Assembly: GCA_009773475.1 (NCBI GenBank)
Contig: WSXV01000001.1
Coordinates: 592,796 to 656,795, forward strand
Reading direction: 5' to 3'
Length of the DNA: 64,000 nt
Origin: Desulfobulbaceae bacterium
GTDB taxonomy: Bacteria; Desulfobacterota; Desulfobulbia; Desulfobulbales; Desulfocapsaceae
The position numbers were made by a program, and so were the translations under genes. Below the pieces are notes generated by a model. That model was given only the letters and a program-made list of their open reading frames with translations, made no database searches and had not been told where the DNA came from. This document shows, piece after piece, positions 7,924 to 16,397 of this stretch. Numbering within the stretch: the first letter of the stretch is position 1; each line of letters opens with the position of its first letter.

Positions 7924-9483
7924 ATGAACTTGGAACTATTATTAAAAGCTGGCTACTTTCCACGCGAATTGCCCCATCCTTTTAATTCTATAAATTTCTC
8001 CACGGTTGTTACTTCCACTGGAGTATCCCTGCCTGATGAATTCAATGTAAATCGAAACACTTCAATACCAGCCAATCACAACCTTGCTCGTGCAGGTGCT
8101 TTGCGTAGAAAACTAGAAATACCTAACCCGGTAAATTTTTACAGACTCTCAAATTTTATACACCAAAATAAAATAGACCTATTTTCTTATGCACAGCGTT
8201 CACCATTCTCTCTTACTAAACCTGGTTCTGAACTTACCCCCAGAGCAATTAATCCCATCTACACTTTAAGCCGAAAGCCATTTGAAAGAGCGAAAATTAG
8301 AGCCTCATCAAGGTTCGTATTAAAAGCCGACATATCGAGATTTTATGGGTCAATATACAGTCATAGTATTCCTTGGGCAATACACACAAAGTCTGTAGCA
8401 AAAACTAACAGGTCGCTCACTTTAATCGGGAATTCCTTTGACATGTTTGTAAGGAATTCTCAAGATGGTCAAACTATTGGCATTCCAATTGGCCCTGATA
8501 CCTCTTTGCTAATAGCTGAAATCATCTTAGGTGCGGTTGATCAAAAAATAGGAAAAATGTTTGATGTGAAAGCATTTAGAACCATCGATGATTATGAGTT
8601 CGGTTTTAAATCATATGCTGAAGCAGAGAATTGCTTAGGATTATTACAAGAAGAGTTAAATCATTATGAGCTTTCGCTTAATCCTCGGAAAACTAAAATT
8701 CTAAAACTACCTGATAGAATAGAACCTTTATGGAATTCTGAACTTAGAGCATTTACATTCAGAAATTCCAAAAAAGGTCAAGAGTCTGATCTGTTAAGGT
8801 ATTTTGATTTTGCCTTTGAAATGGCGACAAAAGAACCTGACGAAAATATAATGAAATACGCCATATCAAGGTTGAATGGCGTTGAAATTTTAGAAGATAA
8901 TTGGACCTTATATCAATACCTACTATCCCAATGCTGTCTCATTGAACCTGGATCACTAAAGTTTGTAATTGAACAGCTTGCCCGGTACGAAAGTTCATTC
9001 TCTATTGAAAAGCCAATATTCGAAGAGTGTTTCAACGGCTTGATTCGTTTTCATGCACCACTTGGACATGGTAGTGAGGTAGCATGGTCTACTTGGGGTG
9101 CCATTTTGTGTGAAGTTCCACTACACACTGAAACAGTCGACTCAATCTCGGTGATGGAAGATCCAGTTGTAGCATTACTTGCATTAGATGCTCAAAGAAA
9201 AGGTTTTTCCCCACCTGGGTATACTTTTGACCATTTTTCCACTCATATGACCAAAGATGATTTATATAATAATCACTGGCTATTAGCATATGAGGCAAAT
9301 GTTAAAGGTTGGTTGCCCTCTGCAACAGCAATAGACAATGTAGACAGCGATCCATGTTTTAAATTTTTAAAAGATAACGGAGTATCTTTTTACGACGATA
9401 CACTCAAAATTGATTGTGCAATTGTCAGACCTATTACAAGAAGAAGTCCCTTCGGCGGAGGGGGAGGTGGAGGAATTTATTAA
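7924..9483 (+). CDS. Reverse transcriptase of the defence-associated (DRT/UG, Abi-like) type
   Basis: 519 residues. The N-terminal half has reverse-transcriptase motifs: motif A LKADISRFYGSIY (Asp136), the IPIGPDTS segment with the Gly-Gln-Thr-Ile-Gly-Ile-Pro pattern (about 185-200), motif C FRTIDDYEF (Asp222-Asp223), and a motif-D-like LNPRKTKIL (about 250-258). The usual YxDD tyrosine is Thr220. The second half (about 270-500) has no recognised motif and is predicted mostly helical, as in the unknown-group/Abi-like class whose members protect against phages. The C terminus is unusual: RRSPFGGGGGGGIY. There is no maturase or endonuclease domain, so a group II intron origin is unlikely. Codon use is strongly A+T-biased relative to neighbours, indicating transfer. 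An attC-like site follows the stop by 7 bases. I am confident it is an RT, less so of the exact class. Confidence 0.85.
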   Translation: MNLELLLKAGYFPRELPHPFNSINFSTVVTSTGVSLPDEFNVNRNTSIPANHNLARAGALRRKLEIPNPVNFYRLSNFIHQNKIDLFSYAQRSPFSLTKPGSELTPRAINPIYTLSRKPFERAKIRASSRFVLKADISRFYGSIYSHSIPWAIHTKSVAKTNRSLTLIGNSFDMFVRNSQDGQTIGIPIGPDTSLLIAEIILGAVDQKIGKMFDVKAFRTIDDYEFGFKSYAEAENCLGLLQEELNHYELSLNPRKTKILKLPDRIEPLWNSELRAFTFRNSKKGQESDLLRYFDFAFEMATKEPDENIMKYAISRLNGVEILEDNWTLYQYLLSQCCLIEPGSLKFVIEQLARYESSFSIEKPIFEECFNGLIRFHAPLGHGSEVAWSTWGAILCEVPLHTETVDSISVMEDPVVALLALDAQRKGFSPPGYTFDHFSTHMTKDDLYNNHWLLAYEANVKGWLPSATAIDNVDSDPCFKFLKDNGVSFYDDTLKIDCAIVRPITRRSPFGGGGGGGIY

Positions 9484-9490
9484 ATAATTT

Positions 9491-9548
9491 TGCTAACAAA
9501 ATGTTTCACCGGACTCGCTGAAGCTCGCCGGTGAACTTACCGTTATGC
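9491..9548 (+). other. attC-like integron recombination site
   Basis: Directly after the RT stop is a 58-base imperfect palindrome bounded by TGCTAAC (9491-9497) and GTTATGC (9542-9548). It has the inner arms TTTCACCGG and CCGGTGAAC around a short centre. This matches the layout of attC sites (R'' RYYYAAC, L'', L', R' GTTRRRY). The outer boxes deviate from consensus: two positions in R'' and one in R'. The next gene begins 25 bases later, as in cassette arrays. It would make the RT a gene cassette; no integrase is present in the window. Confidence 0.6.
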
Positions 9549-9573
9549 GTATTAAAAAGATAAAGGAGAAACA

Positions 9574-10131
9574 TTGGATTGGCCAGTTATTATTACTATT
9601 GTTTTAGGCAGTAGTCTGCTTGGTGTTATCTTAAATAACGTTTTAGGTTGGCTGATAAAGCGGAATGAAAGAGCTAACCACGCCACATTTATCGCACTAA
9701 ACTTGGCTCACCAGTTTGAAAGGTATGCATATGAATGTCTATCTGTATCAGAAGATCATGAAACCGCAGAAAGCTCCGATGGCCATGCAGGTGTTTACAT
9801 AAATATTATCCCAAAACTACATCAATTACAGGACGTTGATTATCGTGTTTTCAACTTGCCTATCCTTGATAAAGTATTTGATTTTCCACAACAGATCGAT
9901 TTTGCTCAAAACTCTCTCTCATTCGCCTTTGAGGTGTTATATGGTGGTGATGCCGTTAAGGAAGGGTATAGGAGTTGTTTACTACTTGCGCGAGAAGCCC
10001 TAACAATTGCAGATGCGATAAGGGGAAAATATAAACTTGAAAAAAGGCAATTAAAGTTTGGTGAATATTCAGTCCGCGATCGACTTCGAGAGAAGTTAGT
10101 AAAAAATAAAATGGAGAATAAAAGGGGTTAG
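9574..10131 (+). CDS. Small single-pass membrane protein of unknown function
   Basis: 185 residues, start TTG at 9574 chosen because AAGGAG lies five bases upstream (9563-9568); no upstream ATG is in frame. Residues about 4-26 form one hydrophobic helix (IITIVLGSSLLGVILNNVLG), followed by the basic stretch IKRNERAN, so the remaining ~155 residues should be cytoplasmic. That part is mixed helical without a motif I recognise and ends in a Lys/Arg-rich tail. It shares the A+T-rich composition of the RT gene and is separated from it only by the attC-like site, so it is probably a second cassette or an accessory gene of the same island. Function unknown. Confidence 0.7.
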   Translation: MDWPVIITIVLGSSLLGVILNNVLGWLIKRNERANHATFIALNLAHQFERYAYECLSVSEDHETAESSDGHAGVYINIIPKLHQLQDVDYRVFNLPILDKVFDFPQQIDFAQNSLSFAFEVLYGGDAVKEGYRSCLLLAREALTIADAIRGKYKLEKRQLKFGEYSVRDRLREKLVKNKMENKRG

Positions 10132-10220
10132 GTTAAATTTGATATTTAATTTTACTCTGATTCCTTTTACATGGGGCAGTAATTTCAGGGAAGTTCCGGG
10201 GACATGATATTTAATTCCAA
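10121..10220. repeat. Decayed inverted repeat with AAAAGGGGTCAGAGT-type arms
   Basis: AAAAGGGGTTAGGTTAAATT (10121 on) faces AATTTTACTCTGATTCCTTTT (ending near 10169), an imperfect inverted repeat overlapping the end of the membrane-protein gene. A second element AGTTCCGGGGACATGATATT follows at about 10192. The same AAAAGGGGTCAGAGT word, in either orientation, flanks the acetyltransferase cassette at 56541-56559, 57150-57170 and 57207-57230. Such words often flank small IS200-like (REP-associated) transposase genes, none of which is present here. Confidence 0.5.
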
Positions 10221-10761
10221 CCAGAAAATGTATTGGATAACCCGCTGATTTTCACTTTAAAATAAAGATCTTCCCATAGATTCTGACTGGCGGAGTCTCC
10301 AAGATAATTCCTGATGATCATGGATGGAGTTTTCTCATCAATGGTTAGCGGAGGTTAAGCCTAATAAGAAGTTGTGGGTTTAACCAGCGACTTCTGCCTC
10401 TCTTTTGGGAAATAGCATTCAATTCTCCCTTTGACTGACTCAAATCATGTCAGAAATCGTTCCCCGCAAGTGAATTCCCCTCCTGATTTTCTTAAAAATA
10501 CCTTGCCTGTTTTCCTTATTTCGGAGTAATTTATTTTTCCTTGTCCGTTGAGCAGTCGGCGGTTTTGAGAGTGCCTCGCTCCCTGAGAGAATGAGTGTTT
10601 TTTCATGGTTGTTTCGCACATCTTGTTGATTGTCGGCAGGGGTGGTTTGTGTCCAGGTTTCTTGAAAGTAGGGTTATTGATCGGTAGAGCGTTATGGGAC
10701 AAGCCTGTACGCGTGTCGGCCAAAACCCTGGTTCATTATTTTTTATAGAAAAGGAGTCATC
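10221..10761. other. Non-coding stretch between foreign island and ior operon
   Basis: No reading frame in this stretch looks real and no terminator or riboswitch fold is recognised. It marks the transition from A+T-rich foreign DNA back to native composition; the last 100 bases probably hold the promoter of iorA, but I cannot name its boxes. AAGGAG at 10751-10756 is the iorA ribosome-binding site. Confidence 0.4.
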
Positions 10762-12570
10762 GTGGCAGCTATTGGAGACGATTTAGTCTGGATGTCCGGC
10801 AATGAGGCCATTGCCCTGGCAGCATATGAGGCCGGGGTGAAGGTGGCGTCCGGCTACCCCGGCACCCCGTCCACCGAGATTCTGGAGAATCTTTCGACCT
10901 ATGAGGGAGTGTATACCGAATGGGCGCCCAATGAAAAAGTAGGCCTGGAAGTGGGGCTTGGCGCCTCTTTTGCCGGTGTCCGGGCCCTTGTTACGATGAA
11001 GCATGTGGGGCTCAATGTGGCGGCGGATCCGCTGTTTACCGCCTCCTATACCGGCGTTCGGGGTGGGCTGGTGATCATCGTCGCCGATGATCCCGAGATG
11101 CACTCCTCGCAGAATGAGCAGGACAGCCGTAATTACGCCTTTGCCGCCAAGCTGCCGATGCTTGAGCCATCCGATCCCTCCGAGGTGGGCGCGCTCTTGA
11201 AGGAGGCCTTTGCCCTGAGTGAGCAGCTCGATACGCCGGTCCTTTTTCGGACGACCACCCGGGTTGCCCATGTCAAAAGCGTGGTCAAAAAGGGTGAGAA
11301 GATCGATTCTCCGGTGATTCCCGGGATTGAAAAGATGCCGGCCAAGTTCGTCATGCTGCCCGGAAATGCCCGGGTGCGCAGGGTGGCGGTAGGAGAGCGG
11401 ATGGCGAAACTGAAGGAGTTGGCCGAGACCGCAGACTTTAACCGGGTGGAGCCGGGCAGTGGGAAGCGTGGTTTTATCACCTCCGGCGTCTCCTATCTCT
11501 ACGTGAAAGAGGTCTTCCCCGATGCCAAAGTCCTGAAGCTTGGGATGTGCTGGCCGTTGCCGGAAAAGATGATTCGCGCTTTTGCTAGCGAGGTCGATGA
11601 GCTCATTGTGGTGGAGGAGCTGGATCCTTTCCTTGAGTTGCATATCAAGGCCATGGGAATTGCCTGTCACGGCAAGGATCTGATCCCTGACCAGGGAGAG
11701 TTGAACCCCGCCATCGTTCGTAAATCCCTTGATCCGGCCTCGATCGCTCAGCTGTTTGCGCCGGTGCCCCTGCCCATGCGGCCGCCCAACATGTGCGCCG
11801 GCTGTCCTCATCGCGGCATTTTTTATAATCTGTCGCGGCTGAAGGTTTTTGTTTCCGGCGATATCGGCTGTTATACCTTAGGGTTTCTGCCGCCCCTCTC
11901 GGCCATGGACTCCTGCGTCTGCATGGGGGCCTCGGTGGGAATCGCCCATGGCATGGCCAAGGCCCTGGGCGCGGAAGCCAAGGGCAAGATCGTCTCGGTG
12001 ATCGGTGATTCCACCTTTATGCATACAGGCCTCTCCGGCCTGATCAACACTGTCTATAATGGTTCGAACTCCCTGCTGATCATCCTTGATAACCGGATTA
12101 CGGCCATGACCGGCCAGCAGGATAATCCCGCATCGGGATCGAATATCAAGGGCGAGGCTGCCAATGCCATTGACCTTGAGGCCCTGTGTCGGGCGGTTGG
12201 GGTTAAGCAGGTGGATGTGGTCAACCCCCATGATATCAATGGCTGTCGCAAGGTGCTGGAAAAGGCGCTGGAGCGTGATGAGGCCTCGGTGGTGATTGCC
12301 CGTGCCCCCTGTGTGCTTCTCCCTGAAATGAAAAAAGCCAAACATATTCCCTTCAGTACCCGGCTTGCCGACTGCACCGGCTGTATGGCCTGTATCCGCC
12401 TCGGCTGTCCGGCCATCAGCTGGAATCCTTTGACCCCGGAAGAGGCGCTGGCGAAAGGCTACAAGGAGAAACAGAAAGGATTTGCCCTGATCAACGAGGT
12501 GCAGTGTAATGGCTGCGGCCAGTGTCAGGCGCTGTGTAAATTTGACGCCATAGTCCGGCAGGAGGCATAG
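10762..12570 (+). CDS. iorA: Indolepyruvate:ferredoxin oxidoreductase, alpha subunit
   Basis: 602 residues. With IorB it oxidatively decarboxylates arylpyruvates (indolepyruvate, phenylpyruvate, hydroxyphenylpyruvate) to aryl-acetyl-CoA, reducing ferredoxin. The GTG start at 10762 follows AAGGAG by five bases. The N-terminal pyrimidine-binding TPP domain begins at GNEAIALAAYEAGVKVASGY with the family's YPGTPSTE. The TPP-binding domain contains GDIGCYTLGFLPPL (about 370) and GDSTFMHTGLSGL (about 418). The C terminus carries two ferredoxin-type [4Fe-4S] motifs, CTGCMACIRLGCP (from about residue 537) and CNGCGQCQALC. It heads a cluster with binding proteins, PaaK ligases and a branched-chain-type transporter, which supports aromatic amino acid catabolism. 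Confidence 0.97.
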   Translation: MAAIGDDLVWMSGNEAIALAAYEAGVKVASGYPGTPSTEILENLSTYEGVYTEWAPNEKVGLEVGLGASFAGVRALVTMKHVGLNVAADPLFTASYTGVRGGLVIIVADDPEMHSSQNEQDSRNYAFAAKLPMLEPSDPSEVGALLKEAFALSEQLDTPVLFRTTTRVAHVKSVVKKGEKIDSPVIPGIEKMPAKFVMLPGNARVRRVAVGERMAKLKELAETADFNRVEPGSGKRGFITSGVSYLYVKEVFPDAKVLKLGMCWPLPEKMIRAFASEVDELIVVEELDPFLELHIKAMGIACHGKDLIPDQGELNPAIVRKSLDPASIAQLFAPVPLPMRPPNMCAGCPHRGIFYNLSRLKVFVSGDIGCYTLGFLPPLSAMDSCVCMGASVGIAHGMAKALGAEAKGKIVSVIGDSTFMHTGLSGLINTVYNGSNSLLIILDNRITAMTGQQDNPASGSNIKGEAANAIDLEALCRAVGVKQVDVVNPHDINGCRKVLEKALERDEASVVIARAPCVLLPEMKKAKHIPFSTRLADCTGCMACIRLGCPAISWNPLTPEEALAKGYKEKQKGFALINEVQCNGCGQCQALCKFDAIVRQEA

Positions 12571-12572
12571 TA

Positions 12573-13157
12573 ATGGGAGCCCAAGGAAATATTCTGTTTT
12601 CGGGTGTTGGCGGTCAGGGGATTCTGCTGGCCAGTGAGATCATGGCCTATGCCCTGCTGGCGGCAGGTTATGATGTGAAAAAGAGCGAGGTGCATGGCAT
12701 GGCCCAGCGCGGTGGTTCGGTGACCGCCCAGTTGCGTTATGGCGATAAGGTCTATTCGCCGCTCATTGAGCCGGGGCGAGCCGATATCCAGATGGCCTTT
12801 GAGATGATGGAGGCGGTGCGCTATCTGCCCTATCTGCACAAGGATAGCACCGTGATCGTCAATACCCAGAAGATCCTGCCGCCCTCAGTGGCCACCGGCA
12901 AGGCCACGTATCCCGAGGATGTGCTGGATCATATCACCGCCCTGGGAATTAAGGTGGTGATGGTGGATGCCTTTGATCTGGCCCGGGAGGTGGGCGAGGT
13001 ACGCACCGCCAATGTGGTGATGGTGGGGGCGATTTCCGCCTTCCTGCCCATGGCCTCTTCGGTCTATGAGGAGATTATTGCCGCCAGGGTGCCGAAAAAA
13101 TTTAAAGACGTGAACCTGAAGGCCTTTGCCGCCGGCCGGAAGGTGAGTCAGGCATAG
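12573..13157 (+). CDS. iorB: Indolepyruvate:ferredoxin oxidoreductase, beta subunit
   Basis: 194 residues, the catalytic gamma-domain partner of IorA. The N terminus has the family's FSGVGGQGILLASEIMA, followed by KKSEVHGMAQRGGSV, the usual HGMAQRGG box. It starts two bases after the iorA stop, so the subunits are made together. Length is normal for the family. No truncation or odd residues are seen. Confidence 0.97.
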   Translation: MGAQGNILFSGVGGQGILLASEIMAYALLAAGYDVKKSEVHGMAQRGGSVTAQLRYGDKVYSPLIEPGRADIQMAFEMMEAVRYLPYLHKDSTVIVNTQKILPPSVATGKATYPEDVLDHITALGIKVVMVDAFDLAREVGEVRTANVVMVGAISAFLPMASSVYEEIIAARVPKKFKDVNLKAFAAGRKVSQA

Positions 13158-13295
13158 CCCGGCGAGAGTTTTCAAGCGTGGTAAGGGATGACGAGGGCTT
13201 GTCTTTTTAATTGGAAAAGACCTTGAATCCGGTATATAGAAGTGTGTTGCGATGGGTCGGTCTGGAAAGATTAATACTCTGAAGGGGAGCGGATT

Positions 13296-14450
13296 ATGAA
13301 CGGGATTCTATCTAAAATAATGATGGGGGCTGCCGCCTTGAGCCTGATGGTGTCCACCACGGTGTGGGCGGAAAATATCAAAATAGGGGCGATTCTGGCG
13401 GTAACCGGGCCGATGTCCTTTCTGGGTGCGCCGGAGGCTCGAACTCTGGAAATGCTGGTTGAGGAGGCCAATGCCAAGGGTGGAATGAGCGGCCATCCTG
13501 TGGAGCTCATCATCAAGGACTCTGCCGGCAATCCGGAGAAGGCCGTCTCGTTTGCCAAGCAGCTCATTGAAGAAGATAAGGTCGTGGCCATCGTCGGGCC
13601 CTCCAGCAGCGGCGAGACCATGCAGATCAAAAAAATAGCCGAAGACGGCAAGACCCCGCTTCTCTCCTGTGCGGCTGCCGAAGTGATTGTTGAGCCTCTG
13701 GCCTCCTATGTTTTCAAGGTGGCGCAGAAGGATTCCGACGCAGTGAAGATGATCTACAAGGAGATGAACAAGCTGGGGCTTGGCAGTATCGCGGTTCTGG
13801 CCGATAATACCGGATTTGGCAAGGCCGGGCAGGAGCAGCTGGTGAAGATTGCCCCTGAGTTTAACATCAAGATTGTCGAAAATGATGTGTATGATAAGGC
13901 CGCGAACGATTTGTCGGCAGTGGTTGCCAAGATCAAGGCCAACAAGGATGTGCAGGCGGTGGTCAACTGGTCGGTGGTGCCGGCTCAATCCATCGTTGCC
14001 AAAAATATCCGCCAGATGGGTTGGAACGTACCGATCTTCCAGAGCCATGGTTTTGCCAATATCAAGTTTGCTGAGGCAGCCGGTGCTGCCGCTGAAGGCA
14101 TTATTTTTCCATCCGGTCGCCTGCTGATTGCCTCTGAGCTGCCGGCGAACCATCCGCAGAAGGCCTTGCTGATGGACTACACCCAAAAGTATGAGAGTAA
14201 ATTTAAAGAAAATGTCTCCACCTTTGGCGGCCATACCTATGACACCTTTATTATTCTCGATGCCGCTGTGAAAAAAGCCGGCAGCATCGAGCGCGACAAG
14301 GTTCGGGCAGCCATTGAGCAGTTGCAGAACCTGCCGGGAGTCGGGGGTGTTTTCTCGTTTTCAGACAAAGATCATAATGGCCTGACCATTGATGCCTTCC
14401 AGATGACAACCGTGAAAAATGGCAAGTTTGTCGCCTATCCAGCGAAGTAA
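13296..14450 (+). CDS. Branched-chain/aromatic amino acid ABC transporter, periplasmic binding protein (copy 1)
   Basis: 384 residues of the LivK/receptor-ligand family. An N-terminal signal peptide ends at about ...STTVWA with mature ENIKIGAILAVTGPMSFLG. Characteristic segments are NAKGGMSGHPVELI, GPSSSGETMQIKKIAEDGK and GGHTYDTFIILDAAVKKAG. GGGGAG-type ribosome-binding site precedes ATG 13296. It is a close paralogue of the protein at 16398, with long identical stretches, so the pair arose by tandem duplication around paaK-ACT. Given iorAB and paaK, the ligand is more likely an aromatic amino acid or arylacetate than leucine, but that is inference. Confidence 0.92.
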   Translation: MNGILSKIMMGAAALSLMVSTTVWAENIKIGAILAVTGPMSFLGAPEARTLEMLVEEANAKGGMSGHPVELIIKDSAGNPEKAVSFAKQLIEEDKVVAIVGPSSSGETMQIKKIAEDGKTPLLSCAAAEVIVEPLASYVFKVAQKDSDAVKMIYKEMNKLGLGSIAVLADNTGFGKAGQEQLVKIAPEFNIKIVENDVYDKAANDLSAVVAKIKANKDVQAVVNWSVVPAQSIVAKNIRQMGWNVPIFQSHGFANIKFAEAAGAAAEGIIFPSGRLLIASELPANHPQKALLMDYTQKYESKFKENVSTFGGHTYDTFIILDAAVKKAGSIERDKVRAAIEQLQNLPGVGGVFSFSDKDHNGLTIDAFQMTTVKNGKFVAYPAK

Positions 14451-14563
14451 TTTTTTCGCCTCTGTCGATGTCAGGACGGCATGTTGGTGCTTCTTCTGAT
14501 GAGAGACGCCTTCATCCGGAGAGTTGGACGGGGTGCGGAGTAGATTTTTTATAGGAGTAAATA

Positions 14564-15874
14564 ATGACAACCCTCTATTGGGAAGAAGAGATAGAGACTC
14601 TGCCCCGGGTCGGGCTTGAGTCTGTTCAGTTAACCCGTTTGAAGCACCTGGTGGCCAGGGTCTATGCGACGGTTGCGCCATATCGGGCCAAGATGGATGC
14701 GGCTGGGGTGAAACCCGCTGATATCAAAACCTTGGCGGATCTGCAAAAGCTGCCCTTTACCGTCAAGGATGACCTGCGCGACAACTATCCTTTCGGGCTC
14801 TTCACCGTGCCCATGGATCAGGTGGTGCGGGTCCACGCCTCCTCGGGCACCACCGGCAAGCCGACGGTGGTTGGATATACCAAGAAGGATATCGAGACCT
14901 GGTCTGGAGTCATGGCCCGGGCCTTGACCTGTGCCGGTGCCACGTCCCGCGACATGATCCACAATGCCTATGGTTATGGCTTGTTTACCGGCGGCCTCGG
15001 TGCCCATTACGGGGTGGAGCGGTTGGGAGCCACGGTTATTCCGGTGTCCGGCGGCAATACCAAACGGCAGATCACCATCATGCAGGATTTCCGTTCCAGC
15101 GTCCTTTTGTCCACGCCCTCGTATGCCCTGAATCTGGCCGATGCCATGGCCGAGCTGGGGGTTGACTGCAAAGCCCTGGCCCTGCGGGTGGGGATCTTCG
15201 GGGCCGAGCCCTGGAGTGAGAACATGCGCAATGAGGTGGAGCGCAAGCTCAACATCCGGGCCGTTGATATCTATGGACTCTCCGAGGTCATGGGCCCGGG
15301 CGTTGCCATGCAGTGTCTGGAGACGGATCGCGGCATGCATATCTTTGAAGATCATTTTCTCCCTGAGATCATTGACCCGGATACCGGCGAGGTGTTGCCG
15401 CCGGGCGAGAAAGGCGAGCTGGTGTTTACGACCCTGACCAAAGAGGCCTTTCCCCTGATCCGCTATCGGACCAAGGACATCTCCCGGCTGATCCACGAGC
15501 CCTGTGCCTGCGGCCGCACCATGGTGCGTATGGAAAAGGTCACCGGCCGTACCGATGACATGCTCATTATTCGCGGCGTCAACGTCTTTCCGTCCCAGGT
15601 GGAGCATGTGCTCATGGGAACGGAAGGGGTTGAGCCCCATTATCAGATTGTGGTGAATCGGGAAGGCAATCTCGACACCATGGCAGTGCGGGTGGAGGTC
15701 AGTGAGGCCCTGTTCTCTGATGAGGTGAAGACCCTGGAAAAACTGACACGCAAGATTCAGGGCGATATCAAGGACATGCTTGGCGTCACCTGCAAGGTGC
15801 AGCTCGTCGAGCCGCGCACCATTCAACGCAGTGAGGGCAAGGCCCAGCGGGTTATCGATAACCGAAAGATGTAG
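14564..15874 (+). CDS. paaK: Phenylacetate-CoA ligase (copy 1)
   Basis: 436 residues. Activates phenylacetate or related arylacetates to CoA thioesters with ATP; in a fermentative setting the reverse direction could yield ATP from aryl-acetyl-CoA. The adenylate-forming motif [14 protein letters not shown] lies at about 91-104, [15 protein letters not shown] follows, then EVMGPGVA, and the C-terminal [19 protein letters not shown] hinge motif is intact. Start ATG has GGAG upstream. It is followed by an ACT-domain gene, a pairing common for PaaK in anaerobes. A second ligase is at 21381. Confidence 0.95.
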   Translation: MTTLYWEEEIETLPRVGLESVQLTRLKHLVARVYATVAPYRAKMDAAGVKPADIKTLADLQKLPFTVKDDLRDNYPFGLFTVPMDQVVRVHASSGTTGKPTVVGYTKKDIETWSGVMARALTCAGATSRDMIHNAYGYGLFTGGLGAHYGVERLGATVIPVSGGNTKRQITIMQDFRSSVLLSTPSYALNLADAMAELGVDCKALALRVGIFGAEPWSENMRNEVERKLNIRAVDIYGLSEVMGPGVAMQCLETDRGMHIFEDHFLPEIIDPDTGEVLPPGEKGELVFTTLTKEAFPLIRYRTKDISRLIHEPCACGRTMVRMEKVTGRTDDMLIIRGVNVFPSQVEHVLMGTEGVEPHYQIVVNREGNLDTMAVRVEVSEALFSDEVKTLEKLTRKIQGDIKDMLGVTCKVQLVEPRTIQRSEGKAQRVIDNRKM

Positions 15875-15906
15875 TTTTTTCAATCCAAAATCCAGGAGGA
15901 TTGGGT

Positions 15907-16338
15907 ATGCGTGTACAACAGATTGCAGTTTTTTTGGAGAACAAATCCGGCCGACTGGCGGAGATTACCGCCACACTTGCTGCGAATGATATTAACATCA
16001 GGGCATTGTCGGTGGCGGATACCGCTGATTTTGGAATTTTGCGGTTGATCGTCAACGATGTGGAAAAGGCCAAGATGGTATTGAAGTCCAATGGCTTTAC
16101 CGTCGGGATTACCAATGTCATTGCGGTGGAGGTGGACGATCGCAGCGGTGGTCTGGCAAGTGTCTTGAAGAGTATCGAAAAGGCGCATCTCAACGTGGAG
16201 TATATGTATGCCTTTGTCAATAAAACCGGCGAGAACGCGGTATTGATCTTCCGTTTTGATGAGATGGACAAGGCCATTGCCGCCTTGCTCAAGGATGGGT
16301 TTACTCTTTTGAGCGGGGAGCAGGTCTGCGCGCTATAA
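15907..16338 (+). CDS. Tandem ACT-domain protein (amino acid-binding regulator)
   Basis: 143 residues forming two ACT domains (about 1-68 and 69-143). The first begins [18 protein letters not shown], a typical ACT strand-helix; the second begins [20 protein letters not shown] 15907 is chosen because AGGAGG ends seven to eight bases upstream, whereas the in-frame TTG at 15901 would abut it. ACT domains bind amino acids; between two binding-protein genes and next to paaK the likely role is sensing aromatic amino acids to regulate this pathway. There is no DNA-binding or enzyme domain, so it must act through a partner. Confidence 0.9.
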   Translation: MRVQQIAVFLENKSGRLAEITATLAANDINIRALSVADTADFGILRLIVNDVEKAKMVLKSNGFTVGITNVIAVEVDDRSGGLASVLKSIEKAHLNVEYMYAFVNKTGENAVLIFRFDEMDKAIAALLKDGFTLLSGEQVCAL

Positions 16339-16397
16339 AATTTGGGTGGTCGTAAAGAACCATCTGTGAATGTTAACGAATACAATGGGGATCGGTT

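Noticed and set aside
7924..9483. Group II intron or retron origin for the reverse transcriptase
   Set aside because: No maturase X domain or endonuclease domain and no intron RNA end is seen, and the protein is longer than typical retron RTs with a helical C half.
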